Positions 1 through 9,105 of a DNA stretch of 64,000 nt are shown here, piece by piece. The translations under genes were made by a program, and so were the position numbers. Under the pieces are notes generated by a model. The model was given only the letters and a program-made list of their open reading frames with translations, did no database searches and was not told the DNA's origin. The DNA lies in contig NZ_JAFFZS010000029.1 of the NCBI RefSeq assembly GCF_016921115.1, positions 44,221 to 108,220 on the forward strand, written 5' to 3'. The first letter of the stretch is position 1; each line of letters starts with the position of its first letter. The stretch is from Streptomyces actuosus (lineage in GTDB: Bacteria; Actinomycetota; Actinomycetes; Streptomycetales; Streptomycetaceae).

Positions 1-424
1 TCGCCTTCGCGGTGAGCACCCGCCCGCGCGACGGGCAGGCCACCATCGTGGTCCTGATCATGCCCGTGCCGTACTCCGAGGCCGTGGTCAGCACGCCGAG
101 CGTGATGACGCACATGCTGCCCAGCAGCAGCCCGAAGAAGCCGAAGGACAGCGGGTTCTCGCCGTTCAGATCACCGTCGGAGGCGTTGGCGGCGATCGCC
201 GCGCCGGCCAGCAGCCCGATCCCGACGACCAGCAGCACGAACACGCCCAGCGTCCACATCGTGGAGCGCACCGAGCGGATCTTCGTCCACTCGGAGGCGA
301 GAGCATGCCCGAGGTGCGTGCGCACCACGGGGATCGGCGAGGTGTAGCCGGGGTGCGACGGTCCGGCCGCCGCCTGCCAGTTCGGCGGCGCGGCCTGCGG
401 CATGGGGGACTGGGGCGTGCTCAT
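1..424 (-). CDS. ABC transporter permease, ABC-2 type (3' part cut by window edge)
   Basis: Membrane subunit of a two-component ABC exporter. The gene runs leftward out of the window, so only the first 141 codons are visible. The ATG at 424-422 overlaps the TGA of the ATPase gene (ATGA), indicating translational coupling. A short Pro/Gln-rich cytoplasmic leader precedes the motif ASEWTKIRSVRST, which is nearly identical to RSEWTKIRSVAST in the permease at 1802-2572. Two hydrophobic segments follow, around residues 55-77 and 95-115. The substrate is unknown. The pair is a paralogue of the ABC pair immediately upstream. Confidence 0.85.
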   Translation of the reverse strand, partial: MSTPQSPMPQAAPPNWQAAAGPSHPGYTSPIPVVRTHLGHALASEWTKIRSVRSTMWTLGVFVLLVVGIGLLAGAAIAANASDGDLNGENPLSFGFFGLLLGSMCVITLGVLTTASEYGTGMIRTTMVACPSRGRVLTAKA

Positions 425-1674
425 CGGGCGTCCTCGGACTTCGGTTCGGCGGCGGGCTGCGGGGCGGTCTGCGGGGCGGGGGCGGGCGCCCCGCCCGCGG
501 GCGGGGCCGCCGGCGCGGGCGCGGCCGGCTGCTGCGGGGCTGCGGGAGCCTGCGCGTACGGGTTCGGCTGTCCCGCGGCGGGTCCCGCGGGCGACGCGCC
601 CGCCGGCGCGCCGTAGGGGCCCTGCGGCACGGTGGGCGGCTGCCCGCCCGCCTGGGGCGGCGGCGGGGCGTACCAGCCGGGCTGGCCCTGTCCCGGAACC
701 GGCATCGGCGGCTGGGCGCCGGGCGGCAGCGGCTGCTGGAGACCGCTCTTCTGGTCGATCGTCGAGCGGTAGTCGACCGCCCCCTGCGTCATCCGCATGT
801 ACGCCTCCTCCAGCGAGGCCTGGTGCGGGGACAGCTCCCACAGCCGTACGCCGGCGTCGTGCGCGATGTCGGAGATCCGGGGCAGCGGCAGACCCATGAT
901 GCGCAGGGCGCCGTCCTGCTCCGGCAGCACCCGGCCGCCCGCCTCGGTCAGCGCGGACGACAGCTTCTCCCGCAACTGCGGGTCGCTGTCCGGCGTGCGG
1001 ACGCGCGCGAAGTCCGCGGAGTTCGCGGAGATGAAGTCCGTGATGCTCATGTCCGCCAGCAGCTGTCCGCGGCCGATGACGATCAGATGGTCGGCGGTCA
1101 GCGCCATCTCGCTCATCAGGTGGGAGGAGACGAAGACGGTACGCCCCTCCGCCGCCAGCGCCTTCATCAGGTTCCGCACCCAGAGGATGCCCTCGGGGTC
1201 CAGCCCGTTGACCGGCTCGTCGAACAGCAGCACCTGCGGGTCGCCGAGCAGCGCCGCGGCGATGCCCAGGCGCTGCCCCATGCCGAGGGAGAAGCCCTTG
1301 GACCGCTTCTTCGCCACGTCCTGCAGGCCGACCACGCCGAGCACCTCGTCCACCCGGCGGGCCGGGATGCCCGAGAGTTGCGCCAGGCTCAGCAGGTGGT
1401 TGCGCGCGGACCGCCCGCCGTGCACCGCCTTGGCGTCCAGCAGGGCCCCCACCTGGCGGGGGGCGTTCGGCAGCCGCCGGTAGGGATGGCCGCCGATCGT
1501 CACCGTTCCCGCGGTCGGGTTGTCGAGCCCCAGGATCATCCGCATGGTCGTGGACTTGCCCGAGCCGTTGGGGCCCAGGAAGCCGGTGACCGCACCGGGC
1601 CGCACCTGGAAGGACAGGTTGTACACAGCGGTCTTGTCGCCGTAGCGCTTGGTCAGGCCGACTGCTTCGATCAT
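421..1674 (-). CDS. ABC transporter ATP-binding protein with Pro/Gly/Gln-rich C-terminal tail
   Basis: ATPase subunit partnering the permease that overlaps its stop codon. It carries Walker A (GPNGSGKST), an ABC signature of the form SLGMGQRLGIAAALLGDP, Walker B (VLLFDEPVNGLDPEG) and the switch His (SSHLMSEM). It belongs to the ABC-2/CcmA-like class found with ABC-2 permeases. After about residue 300 it continues into a roughly 110-residue low-complexity tail rich in Pro, Gly, Gln and Ala, absent from its paralogue at 2576-3526. The ATG at 1674 matches the paralogue N-terminus (MIE.. .GLTKRYG). An in-frame GTG nine bases upstream is the alternative. 417 residues. Confidence 0.88.
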   Translation of the reverse strand: MIEAVGLTKRYGDKTAVYNLSFQVRPGAVTGFLGPNGSGKSTTMRMILGLDNPTAGTVTIGGHPYRRLPNAPRQVGALLDAKAVHGGRSARNHLLSLAQLSGIPARRVDEVLGVVGLQDVAKKRSKGFSLGMGQRLGIAAALLGDPQVLLFDEPVNGLDPEGILWVRNLMKALAAEGRTVFVSSHLMSEMALTADHLIVIGRGQLLADMSITDFISANSADFARVRTPDSDPQLREKLSSALTEAGGRVLPEQDGALRIMGLPLPRISDIAHDAGVRLWELSPHQASLEEAYMRMTQGAVDYRSTIDQKSGLQQPLPPGAQPPMPVPGQGQPGWYAPPPPQAGGQPPTVPQGPYGAPAGASPAGPAAGQPNPYAQAPAAPQQPAAPAPAAPPAGGAPAPAPQTAPQPAAEPKSEDAR

Positions 1675-1801
1675 GCTCCGCACCCATCGGAAGGATCAGG
1701 ACAGCGGGGCACACGCCCCCGTAAGGGTTAGGAGGATATCCAGGCGCTGACGGTTCCGCTCAAGAGGAGGTAAAAGCGTGATCCGGCCGATCCCTGCCGC
1801 A

Positions 1802-2572
1802 TCACGCGTCCCGCCGCTTCAGCAGCGCGTAGCCGCCGCCGAGCGCCGCGATCACCCACAGCGCCATGATGCCCAGTCCGCCCCAGGGGCCGTACGGGGT
1901 GTCGTCGCCCACGGGGGTGACCACCTGCATGATCCGGCTGCCGGCCTGGTCGGGCAGGAAGCGGCCGACCTTCCTGGTGGCGTCGACGTTGCCGAGGATG
2001 TTGGAGATCAGGAAGAAGAACGGCATCAGGATGCCGAGGCCGAGCATGGGGGAGCGCAGCATCGCGGCCACGCCCATGGAGAACATCGCGATCAGCGTCA
2101 TGTAGAGGCCGCCGCCGACGACCGCGCGCAGCACCCCGGTGTCGCCCAGCTGCGCGCGGTGCTCCCCGAGCATGGCCTGCCCGAGGAAGAACGCGGCGAA
2201 GCTGGTCGCCATGCCGACGACGAGGGCGAGGCCCGTGGCGACCGCGACCTTGCTGAACAGGAAGGTGCCGCGCTGGGGGACGGCGGCCAGCGAGGTGCGG
2301 ATCATGCCCGAGCTGTACTCGTTCGAGACGACGAGCACTCCGAACACGATCATCGCGAGCTGGCCGAGAGTCATCCCGGCGAAGCTGATGAAAGTCGGGT
2401 CGAAGTCGGACCTGTCCTGCGCGTTCAGCTTGTCGAACTCGTTCGCCGACAGCGCCGAGATCAGCATGCTCAGGGCCAGCGTCACCACGACGGCCAGCGA
2501 CAGCGTCCACACCGTGGACGCCACCGACCGGATCTTGGTCCACTCGGAACGGATGACCTGGGTCGCCGCCAC
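1802..2572 (-). CDS. ABC transporter permease, ABC-2 type
   Basis: Integral membrane permease (256 residues) with about six hydrophobic segments and the N-terminal motif RSEWTKIRSVAST typical of Streptomyces ABC-2 permeases. GTG start with a GGGGGA ribosome binding site. It begins four bases after the stop of the ATPase gene at 2576-3526, so the two form one unit. The exported substrate cannot be told from sequence. It is a close paralogue of the partial permease at the window start. Confidence 0.87.
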   Translation of the reverse strand: MAATQVIRSEWTKIRSVASTVWTLSLAVVVTLALSMLISALSANEFDKLNAQDRSDFDPTFISFAGMTLGQLAMIVFGVLVVSNEYSSGMIRTSLAAVPQRGTFLFSKVAVATGLALVVGMATSFAAFFLGQAMLGEHRAQLGDTGVLRAVVGGGLYMTLIAMFSMGVAAMLRSPMLGLGILMPFFFLISNILGNVDATRKVGRFLPDQAGSRIMQVVTPVGDDTPYGPWGGLGIMALWVIAALGGGYALLKRRDA

Positions 2573-2575
2573 GGC

Positions 2576-3526
2576 TCAGTCCCCCTTCTGCCAGTCCGCG
2601 CCCCAGGGGCGGGCCGGGGTGTCGGTGTGGGCGTGGTACTCGACCGACTCCGCGGTCAGCTGCATGAACGCTTCCTCGAGGGAGGCCTGCTGCGGGCTCA
2701 GCTCGTGCAGCACGATGTGGTGCTGCGCCGCCAGCTCGCCGATCCGCTCGGGCTTGCCGCCGTCGATCTCCAGCACCCCGCTGCCGCTCTCGACGGCCGT
2801 GATGCCGGCCTCGTGCAGCACGTCCAGCAGCCGCTCGCGCTGCGGGGTGCGGATGCGCACGTAGGACCGCGAGTTCTGGGCGATGAACCCGGCCATCGAG
2901 GTGTCGGCCAGCAGCCTGCCCTGGCCGATGACGACGAGGTGGTCGGCGGTGAGCGCCATCTCGCTCATCAGGTGCGAGGAGACGAACACGGTACGGCCCT
3001 GCGCGGCGAGCGACTTCATCAGATGGCGGATCCAGTGGATGCCCTCGGGGTCGAGGCCGTTGACCGGCTCGTCGAACATCAGGATCTGCGGGTCGCCCAG
3101 CAGGGCGGCGGCGATGCCGAGCCGCTGCCCCATGCCGTACGAGAAACCCTTGGCCTTCTTGCGGGCGACCGCGGTGAGTCCGACGGCGTCCAGCACTTCG
3201 TGCACCCGCCGGGCGGGGATGCCGTTGCTCTGCGCGAGGCACAGCAGATGGTTGTGGGCGCTGCGGCCGCCGTGCACCGCTTTGGCGTCCAGCAGGGCCC
3301 CGATGTACTTCAGCGGGTCCGTCAGCCGGTCGTAGTGCCTGCCGTCGATGCGCACGTCGCCGGCGGTGGGCCGGTCGAGCCCCAGCATCATCCGCATCGT
3401 CGTGGACTTGCCCGCGCCGTTGGGACCCAGGAAGCCCGTGACCACACCCGGTCTGACGGTGAAGGTGAGGTTGTCGACGGCGAGTTTCCCGCCGTAGCGC
3501 TTGGTCAGCCCCTCCAGCTCGATCAT
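2576..3526 (-). CDS. ABC transporter ATP-binding protein
   Basis: Nucleotide-binding subunit of 316 residues: Walker A (GPNGAGKST), signature FSYGMGQRLGIAAALL, Walker B (ILMFDEPVNGLDPEG), H-loop SSHLMSEM. The ATG at 3526 gives the standard MIELEGLTKRYGG start. The open frame extends further upstream but only into the hairpin and filP downstream region. First gene of a two-gene operon with the permease at 1802-2572. It lacks the low-complexity tail of its paralogue at 421-1674. Confidence 0.9.
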   Translation of the reverse strand: MIELEGLTKRYGGKLAVDNLTFTVRPGVVTGFLGPNGAGKSTTMRMMLGLDRPTAGDVRIDGRHYDRLTDPLKYIGALLDAKAVHGGRSAHNHLLCLAQSNGIPARRVHEVLDAVGLTAVARKKAKGFSYGMGQRLGIAAALLGDPQILMFDEPVNGLDPEGIHWIRHLMKSLAAQGRTVFVSSHLMSEMALTADHLVVIGQGRLLADTSMAGFIAQNSRSYVRIRTPQRERLLDVLHEAGITAVESGSGVLEIDGGKPERIGELAAQHHIVLHELSPQQASLEEAFMQLTAESVEYHAHTDTPARPWGADWQKGD

Positions 3527-3540
3527 GCAGGCCACGCTAG

Positions 3541-3588
3541 AACGCACCGAAGCCCTCTGCCACCGCTGGGCAGAGGGCTTCGTGCGTT
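3541..3588 (-). terminator. Hairpin downstream of filP
   Basis: Inverted repeat with 20-bp arms (one bulged base) around a 7-base loop; the core arm is GAAGCCCTCTGCC pairing with GGCAGAGGGCTTC. It lies between the filP stop and the ABC ATPase start and probably ends filP transcription. No U-tract, as is common in Streptomyces. Confidence 0.7.
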
Positions 3589-3671
3589 GTTCGTCCGAAA
3601 CACCCCGATGATGCACCGCAGGTTCGGTGCGCACCGGTTGCCCGTCATGCCGGGCAACCGGACGTCCGGAC

Positions 3672-4610
3672 CTACCGGGACTGCTGCGCCGGAACCCCGC
3701 GGGAGATCGGCTCGTCGTCCGTGGCCGGCGCGCCGGCGGCGGCCACCGCGGCACCCGTGAGCGTGGCGAGCATCTCGCGGACGTTCGTCAGCTGGGCGTT
3801 GATGGAGTCGCGGCGGTTCGTCAGGGCGGCCAGCTCGCGCTCGGATTCCGAGCGGATGCGGTCGGCCTTGGCGTTGGCGTCGGCCACGATGTCCTCGGCC
3901 TGGCGCTGAGCCGTCTCCACCGTCTGGCGGGCGCGGCGCTCGGCGTCGGTGCGCAGCTTCTCGGCCTCCAGCCGCAGCTGCTCCGCGCGGTGCTCGATCT
4001 CGGCGAGGCGCTTCTCGGCCTTGGCCTGCCGGGAGGCGAGGTCGCGCTCGGACTGCTCGCGGCGCTTGGCCAGGTTCGTCTCGAAGTCGGCGGCGGCCTG
4101 GGCGGCCTTGGCGCGGGTCTCCTCGAAGAGCGCGTCGGCCTCCTCCCGCTTGGACTGCGCGTCCTTCTGCGCCTCGGCGCGCAGCTGGGAGGCCTCGCTC
4201 TTCGCCTTCTCGACGATGCGGACGCCCTCGTCCTCCGCCTTGGCCTTGCGGTCCGCGGCGAACGTCTCGGCGTCGTTGCGCACCTGCTGGGCCGCCGACT
4301 CGGCGAGCTCACGGTGCTGCTCGGCCGCGCGGCGCGCCTCCTCGCGCAGATCCTTGGCCTCTTCCTCGGCCAGGCGCAGGATCTTCTCGACGCGGGCGCC
4401 GAGACCGGCGTAGGACGGTTCGGCGTCGGTGACCGCCGCCTGCGCGTTCTGCGTCTCGAGGTGCAGCTCCTCGATGCGCTTTTCCAGAGCGGTGATGCGG
4501 GCGAGAGCGCTGTCACGGTCGGAGACGAGCTTGGAGATCCGTTCGTCCACCTGAGCGCGGTCGTACCCACGCCGCACAAGCTCGAAGCCGTAGGGGGAAG
4601 TGTCGCTCAT
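3672..4610 (-). CDS. filP: FilP, intermediate-filament-like coiled-coil protein
   Basis: 312 residues. A short DivIVA-like head (SPYGFELVRRGYDRAQVDERI) is followed by almost continuous charged Ala/Glu/Lys/Arg coiled coil to about residue 270 and a short disordered tail. In S. coelicolor FilP (about 310 residues) forms cytoskeletal filaments that stiffen hyphae and interacts with DivIVA and Scy near the tip. The adjacent position, 183 bp downstream of scy, is diagnostic. Starts at ATG 4610. The identification rests on head motif, length and neighbour. Confidence 0.93.
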   Translation of the reverse strand: MSDTSPYGFELVRRGYDRAQVDERISKLVSDRDSALARITALEKRIEELHLETQNAQAAVTDAEPSYAGLGARVEKILRLAEEEAKDLREEARRAAEQHRELAESAAQQVRNDAETFAADRKAKAEDEGVRIVEKAKSEASQLRAEAQKDAQSKREEADALFEETRAKAAQAAADFETNLAKRREQSERDLASRQAKAEKRLAEIEHRAEQLRLEAEKLRTDAERRARQTVETAQRQAEDIVADANAKADRIRSESERELAALTNRRDSINAQLTNVREMLATLTGAAVAAAGAPATDDEPISRGVPAQQSR

Positions 4611-4793
4611 GGGGTTCCTGTCGAAAGAGACCGGTGAGGTGATAGGTGGAATCCTAGGCGCCGAAGCGGTGTGTCATCGAGCGGATGCGTGTTTGATCTG
4701 GAGAATGACACCCCTTTTGAGTGGCTAAGCGGCACAGGGCTTGCCAAAGACCGGGACAAAGGTCTCAGAACACACCCGAACCCGTCCGGTTGG

Positions 4794-7700
4794 CTAGCCG
4801 TCTGACGACTTGCCACCCGAACGAGGGGCTCCGACCGTGGCGCCGGCCTTGACGCCACCGTCCTTGCCCGCACCCGGCGCCTCGAAGGACTCCAACGCCT
4901 CCAGCACGTCCTGGACACGGGAGATCTCCGCCTGGACGTCCTCGCGGCGGCGCACCAGGACCTCCAGCTCGCGCTTGCCCTCCTCGACCGTGCGGCGGGC
5001 CTCGCGGACCGCCTCGGCCTTCAGCTCCTCGGCCTCCTTGACGAGCCGCGCCTTCTTCTGCTCGGCCTCCTTCAGCAGGCCCTCGGCCTTCTTCACGGCG
5101 GCGATGCGGACCTTGCCCGCCTCCGAGTTGGCCTCCGAGACGATCTCCTTGGACTTCGCCTGCGCCTTGGCCAGCTGTTCCTCCGCCGACTTGATCAGCG
5201 CGTCGCAGCGGTCGCCGGTCGACTTCATCGTCTCGGCGGACTCGCGGCGGGCCCGCTCGTGCAGGTCCTCGATCTCGGAGGTGATGCGGTTGCGCAGCTC
5301 CTCCGCGCGCTCCCTTGTCTGCGTGGCGTCCCGGCGGGCGCCGACGAGCAGCTCGTCCGCGTCCGTGCGGGCCTTCTCCACCCGCGCGTTGCCCTCGACG
5401 GTCGCCTCGGAGACGATCCGGTCGGCCTCCTTGCGGGCCGCGCCGACCATCGTGTCCGCCTGCGACTCCGCGTCCGCGGTCGTCTTCAGTGCCTGCTCCT
5501 GGGCCTCCGCCAGCAGTTTGTCGACCTCCGCGGTGGTCTCCGTGATGAGCGTGTCGACCTGCTCGGCCGCCTCGCTGCGCCGCTTGTTGGCGTCCTTGCG
5601 GACCTCGTCCAGGATGCGCTCGGCCTCCGCGCGGGCGGCCGAGACCACCCGCTCGGCCTCCTGCGCCGCGTCCGTCCTGACCCGCTCCGCCTCGGTACGC
5701 ACCCGCTCGGCGTGCTGCCGGGCGGACCCGACCGTCTCGGCGGCCTCGGCGCGCAGCCGCTCCGCTTCGTCGGTGGCGTCCGCGACGAGCTGCTCGGCCT
5801 GGGCGACGGACTCGGTGCGCAGCCGGTCGGCCTCGTCGACGGTCTCGGTGGTGAGGCGTTCGGCTTCGTTGCGGGCCTCGGTGATGAGGGTGTCGGCCTG
5901 GGCCGCGGCGTCGGAGCGGATGCGGTTGGCGTCCTCGCGGGCGTCCGCCCGGGTGCGGGCCGCGTCCTGGTCGGCCTGAGCGCGCGTGTCCGAGGCCTCC
6001 GTGCGCAGCCGGCCGGCCTCCTCCAGCGCCTCCGTGCGGACGCGGTCGGCCTCGGCGGCCGTCTCGGTGCGCAGCCGGTCGGTCTCCTCGACGGTCTCGG
6101 TGGTGAGGCGTTCGGCTTCGTTGCGGGCCTCGGTGATGAGGGTGTCGGCCTGGGCCGCGGCGTCGGAGCGGATGCGGTTGGCGTCCTCGCGGGCGTCCGC
6201 CCGGGTGCGGGCCGCGTCCTGGTCGGCCTGCGCCAGCGTGTCCGAGGCCTCCGTGCGCAGCCGCTGCGCGTGCTCGGAGGCGTCCGCGCGCAGCCGCTCG
6301 GCCTCCGCGAGGGCCTCCCTCGTCGTGCGGTCGGCGAGGGCCTCGGCGGCCTCCGCCGCCTCCTGCGCCTCGCGCCGCACCCGGCCGGCGTCCTCGCTGG
6401 CCCGCTCCCGCTCGGCGTAGGCGTCGGCGCGGACCCGGTCCGCCTCCTCCTCGGCCTCCCGGCGGGTGCGCTCCGCCGCCACCTCGGCGGCCGAGCGCAG
6501 TCCGGTGATCTCCTCCTGGGCCTGCTCGTGCAGTCCGGCCACGGAATCGCGGACCTGCTGTGCGTGCTGCTCGGCCGCGGAGACCATCTCGTCCGCGCGC
6601 CGGTCGGCCTCCTCCACCAGACGGACCGCTTCGGCCTGCGCGTCCTCGACCCGCTTGCGGGCGCTGGCCAGCAGGTCCTCGCTCTGCTCGCGGGCCCGCT
6701 CGCGCTCCTGGTCGGCCTCCTGCCGGGCGGCGCCGAGGAGTTCCTCCGCCTCGCGGCGACGCCGGGTGGCCTCCTCCTGCGCGGCGGCCAGTGTCTCGGA
6801 CGCCTCGGCGGCGAGCCGTTCCGCGGCGGCCTGCGCCTCCGCCCGCACCCGGTCGGCGCTCTCCTGAGCCTCCGACTTCAGCCGCTCCGCCTCGCTCGCG
6901 GCCTCGGAGGTGAGCCGCAGCGCGACGGACTCGCCCTCGGCGCGGGACGCGGCGGCGTCCGAAGCGGCCTCGGTGCGCAGCCGCTCGGCCTCCTCCTCGG
7001 CCTGCTGCTGGAGCGTGCGGACGCGCTCCGCCGACTCCGTCCGCAGTCGCTCGGCCTCCTCGGCGGCCTCGCGGCGGATCCGCTCGGCCTCCTCGCGGGC
7101 CTCGGTCAGCGCCTGCTCGGCGTCCGCGAGCCGCTGCTCGGCCTCGGCGGCCAGCCGGGTCAGCTCCTGCTGGGCCTCGGACTGCCGGGCGGCGACGGCA
7201 CGCTCGGCGTCCTCGCGCAGTTCCCGCGCGGCCCGCTCGGCGTCGGCCCTGACTCCGTCGGCCTCCTCGGCGGCCTCGGTGCGCAGCCGCTCGGCCTCCT
7301 TGCGGGTGCGCTCCAGGGTCTCCTCGGCCTGCCGGCGCAGCGAGGTCGCCCGCTCGATGGCCTCGGTGCGGACCTTCTCGCTGTCCGTGGTGGCGGTCTG
7401 CCGCAGTTCGTCGGCATCGGCCTTCGCCTTCGACAGCAGCTCCTCGGCGGACCGGGCCCCCTCCTCGATCTGCGCGACGGCCTCCTTGCGGGCCTCGGCG
7501 CGGATCTTCTCGCCCTCGGCGACCGCGTCGGCACGCAACTGCTCGGCCTCGCCGCGCAGCCTGCGGGCCTCCTCCTGCAGCTCGACCGTCTTGGCGCGGT
7601 ACTCCTTGGTGTCGTCCTTCGCCGCGCCCTTGAGCTGCTCGGCGATGTCGTGCGCCTCGGCCCGCAGCCGGTCCGCCTCCGCCTCCGCCTCGGTGCGGAT

Positions 7701-8894
7701 CCGCTCGGCCTCCTCGGCGGCGGCCCGGGTGGTGCTCCGGGCCTCCTCGGACGCCTTGTTCAGGACGTCCTCCGCCGTCCTGGCCGCCTTCGACAGCTGG
7801 GTGGCGGACTCCTCGGCGGTGATCGTGCGGGCCTTCTCCGAGGCCTCGGCGACGATCTTCTCGGCCTCGGCACGGGCGTCGGCGACGACCTGCTCGGCCT
7901 CGGCCCTGGCCCCCTCGGCCTCCTTGGTGGCCTCGCTGACCAGCCGGGCGACCTGCTCCTTCGCCGTACGCGTGCGGGTCTCGTTGGCCGTCTCGGCGCC
8001 CGCGAGGGTCTTCGCGGCGGCGTCCTTGGCCTCGGTGAGGACCTTGTCGGCCTCGGACTGCGCCTTGCGCAGCGCCTCCTCGGCCTCGGCCATGCGCTGC
8101 TCGGCGCCCCGGCTGAGCTCCTGGGCCCGGCGGCGGGCGTCCTCCGACTCGGTGGCGGTCGAGCTGCGTACCTGCTCGGCGTGGTCGGTGGCCTCCTGGG
8201 CCTGCGTGGAGGCGGCGTTCAGCAGCCGTTCGGCGTCGGCGCGGGCCCGCCGCAGCAACTGCTCGGCCTCCGCGCGTGCGGCCTCCGCCTCGCTCTCCAG
8301 GCGCCGGCGGGCCTCGGAGGTCAGCCGCTCGGCCTCCGCGCGGGCGGCGGACATCGCCTGGTCGACGTCGGCGCGGGACTCCTCCAGCAGGCGGCGGGCC
8401 TGCTGCTCGGTACGGGCGCGCAGCTGTTCGGCCCACGCCACGTTCTCGTTGACGTGCGACTCCACGGTCGCCCGGCGCTCGGCGAGCTCCTGGTCCAGCT
8501 GCTGGCGGCGGGTGACCGCCTCCTGATGCAGCTCGGCCTGGAGCCGCGCAGCCTGCTCGGCGTGCTCCTGGAGGATCCGCTGGGTCTGCGCCCGTGCCTG
8601 GCTCAGCTCGCGCTCGGCGTCCGCACGCAGTTGGTCGGCCTGCGTCTGCGCGTTGCGGAGCAGCTGCTCCGCCTGGTAGCCGAGGTCCGACCCGTCGAAC
8701 GCAGGCCGGGACATGATGGTGCGCCGTGCCTCGTGCAGCTTGGCACGCAGCACCTCGACCTGGTAGCCGAGGTCCTCGGCGTGCTGGATCGCCTTTTCCC
8801 GCTCGGTCTTCAGCCGCTTCATCTCGGCTTCGAACCGAGTGAGGTGGTCGACGTCAGCCGCCGGCTCCCGCTCCTGGCTCTCGTAGCCCCGCAC
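4794..8894 (-). CDS. scy: Scy, giant coiled-coil polarisome organiser
   Basis: 1366 residues, nearly all alpha-helical coiled coil with repeated A-E-A-E-R-L-R-T-E-A type blocks, characteristic of the Scy/FilP family with its unusual long-period repeat. The N-terminus (MRGYESQEREPAADVDHL) precedes a DivIVA-like segment (AEDLGYQVEVLRAKLHEARR). In S. coelicolor, Scy organises the tip-growth complex with DivIVA and FilP and controls the number of polarity centres. GTG at 8894 chosen because it gives the expected N-terminus; its ribosome binding site is weak and the frame stays open to 9080. The middle carries a near-identical 252-bp-period repeat. Somewhat longer than the S. coelicolor protein as I recall it. 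Confidence 0.9.
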   Translation of the reverse strand: MRGYESQEREPAADVDHLTRFEAEMKRLKTEREKAIQHAEDLGYQVEVLRAKLHEARRTIMSRPAFDGSDLGYQAEQLLRNAQTQADQLRADAERELSQARAQTQRILQEHAEQAARLQAELHQEAVTRRQQLDQELAERRATVESHVNENVAWAEQLRARTEQQARRLLEESRADVDQAMSAARAEAERLTSEARRRLESEAEAARAEAEQLLRRARADAERLLNAASTQAQEATDHAEQVRSSTATESEDARRRAQELSRGAEQRMAEAEEALRKAQSEADKVLTEAKDAAAKTLAGAETANETRTRTAKEQVARLVSEATKEAEGARAEAEQVVADARAEAEKIVAEASEKARTITAEESATQLSKAARTAEDVLNKASEEARSTTRAAAEEAERIRTEAEAEADRLRAEAHDIAEQLKGAAKDDTKEYRAKTVELQEEARRLRGEAEQLRADAVAEGEKIRAEARKEAVAQIEEGARSAEELLSKAKADADELRQTATTDSEKVRTEAIERATSLRRQAEETLERTRKEAERLRTEAAEEADGVRADAERAARELREDAERAVAARQSEAQQELTRLAAEAEQRLADAEQALTEAREEAERIRREAAEEAERLRTESAERVRTLQQQAEEEAERLRTEAASDAAASRAEGESVALRLTSEAASEAERLKSEAQESADRVRAEAQAAAERLAAEASETLAAAQEEATRRRREAEELLGAARQEADQERERAREQSEDLLASARKRVEDAQAEAVRLVEEADRRADEMVSAAEQHAQQVRDSVAGLHEQAQEEITGLRSAAEVAAERTRREAEEEADRVRADAYAERERASEDAGRVRREAQEAAEAAEALADRTTREALAEAERLRADASEHAQRLRTEASDTLAQADQDAARTRADAREDANRIRSDAAAQADTLITEARNEAERLTTETVEETDRLRTETAAEADRVRTEALEEAGRLRTEASDTRAQADQDAARTRADAREDANRIRSDAAAQADTLITEARNEAERLTTETVDEADRLRTESVAQAEQLVADATDEAERLRAEAAETVGSARQHAERVRTEAERVRTDAAQEAERVVSAARAEAERILDEVRKDANKRRSEAAEQVDTLITETTAEVDKLLAEAQEQALKTTADAESQADTMVGAARKEADRIVSEATVEGNARVEKARTDADELLVGARRDATQTRERAEELRNRITSEIEDLHERARRESAETMKSTGDRCDALIKSAEEQLAKAQAKSKEIVSEANSEAGKVRIAAVKKAEGLLKEAEQKKARLVKEAEELKAEAVREARRTVEEGKRELEVLVRRREDVQAEISRVQDVLEALESFEAPGAGKDGGVKAGATVGAPRSGGKSSDG
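5812..6264 (-). repeat. Internal 252-bp-period duplication in scy
   Basis: The segments 5812-6012 and 6064-6264 are nearly identical, offset exactly 252 bp (84 codons, 12 heptads). The central roughly 140 bp look perfect. Both encode the block containing AQADQDAARTRADAREDAN. The near-identity implies a recent in-frame expansion or gene conversion that keeps coiled-coil phase. Confidence 0.85.
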
Positions 8895-9056
8895 TGCGCG
8901 GTCCCATCCGTCCCCTGGTCGCAAGTCTCTCCAACGAGCTCCGTCCATCCGCCGAACGGGGCCCCCGGGGAAATGGTGACAGATCAGCGACGGAGCACGG
9001 GCTGCTGACCCGGCGCTCCCTCCCCGAAACCTGGACCCCGGAATGCGGTCACCACC

Positions 9057-9083
9057 GGGTTGGGCGGCGACCGCACCCAACCC
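9057..9083 (-). terminator. Hairpin between the epimerase gene and scy
   Basis: GGGTTGGG (9057-9064) pairs with CCCAACCC (9076-9083) around an 11-base loop, 23 bases after the epimerase stop. Plausible terminator or attenuator before scy. Confidence 0.5.
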
Positions 9084-9105
9084 TACCGGCCCTTATGTAC
9101 GAGGG

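Noticed and set aside
1728..3242. 504-codon frame on the minus strand over the first ABC pair
   Set aside because: Arg/Pro/Gly-rich alternate-frame shadow of the ATPase and permease genes.
5259..9008. 1249-codon open frame opposite scy, translating to Leu/Gly/Asp-rich protein
   Set aside because: Antisense mirror of a GC-biased coiled-coil gene; low complexity, no start signal, no family. Same for the long frames opposite the toxin coiled coil (30060-31616, 34922-37027).
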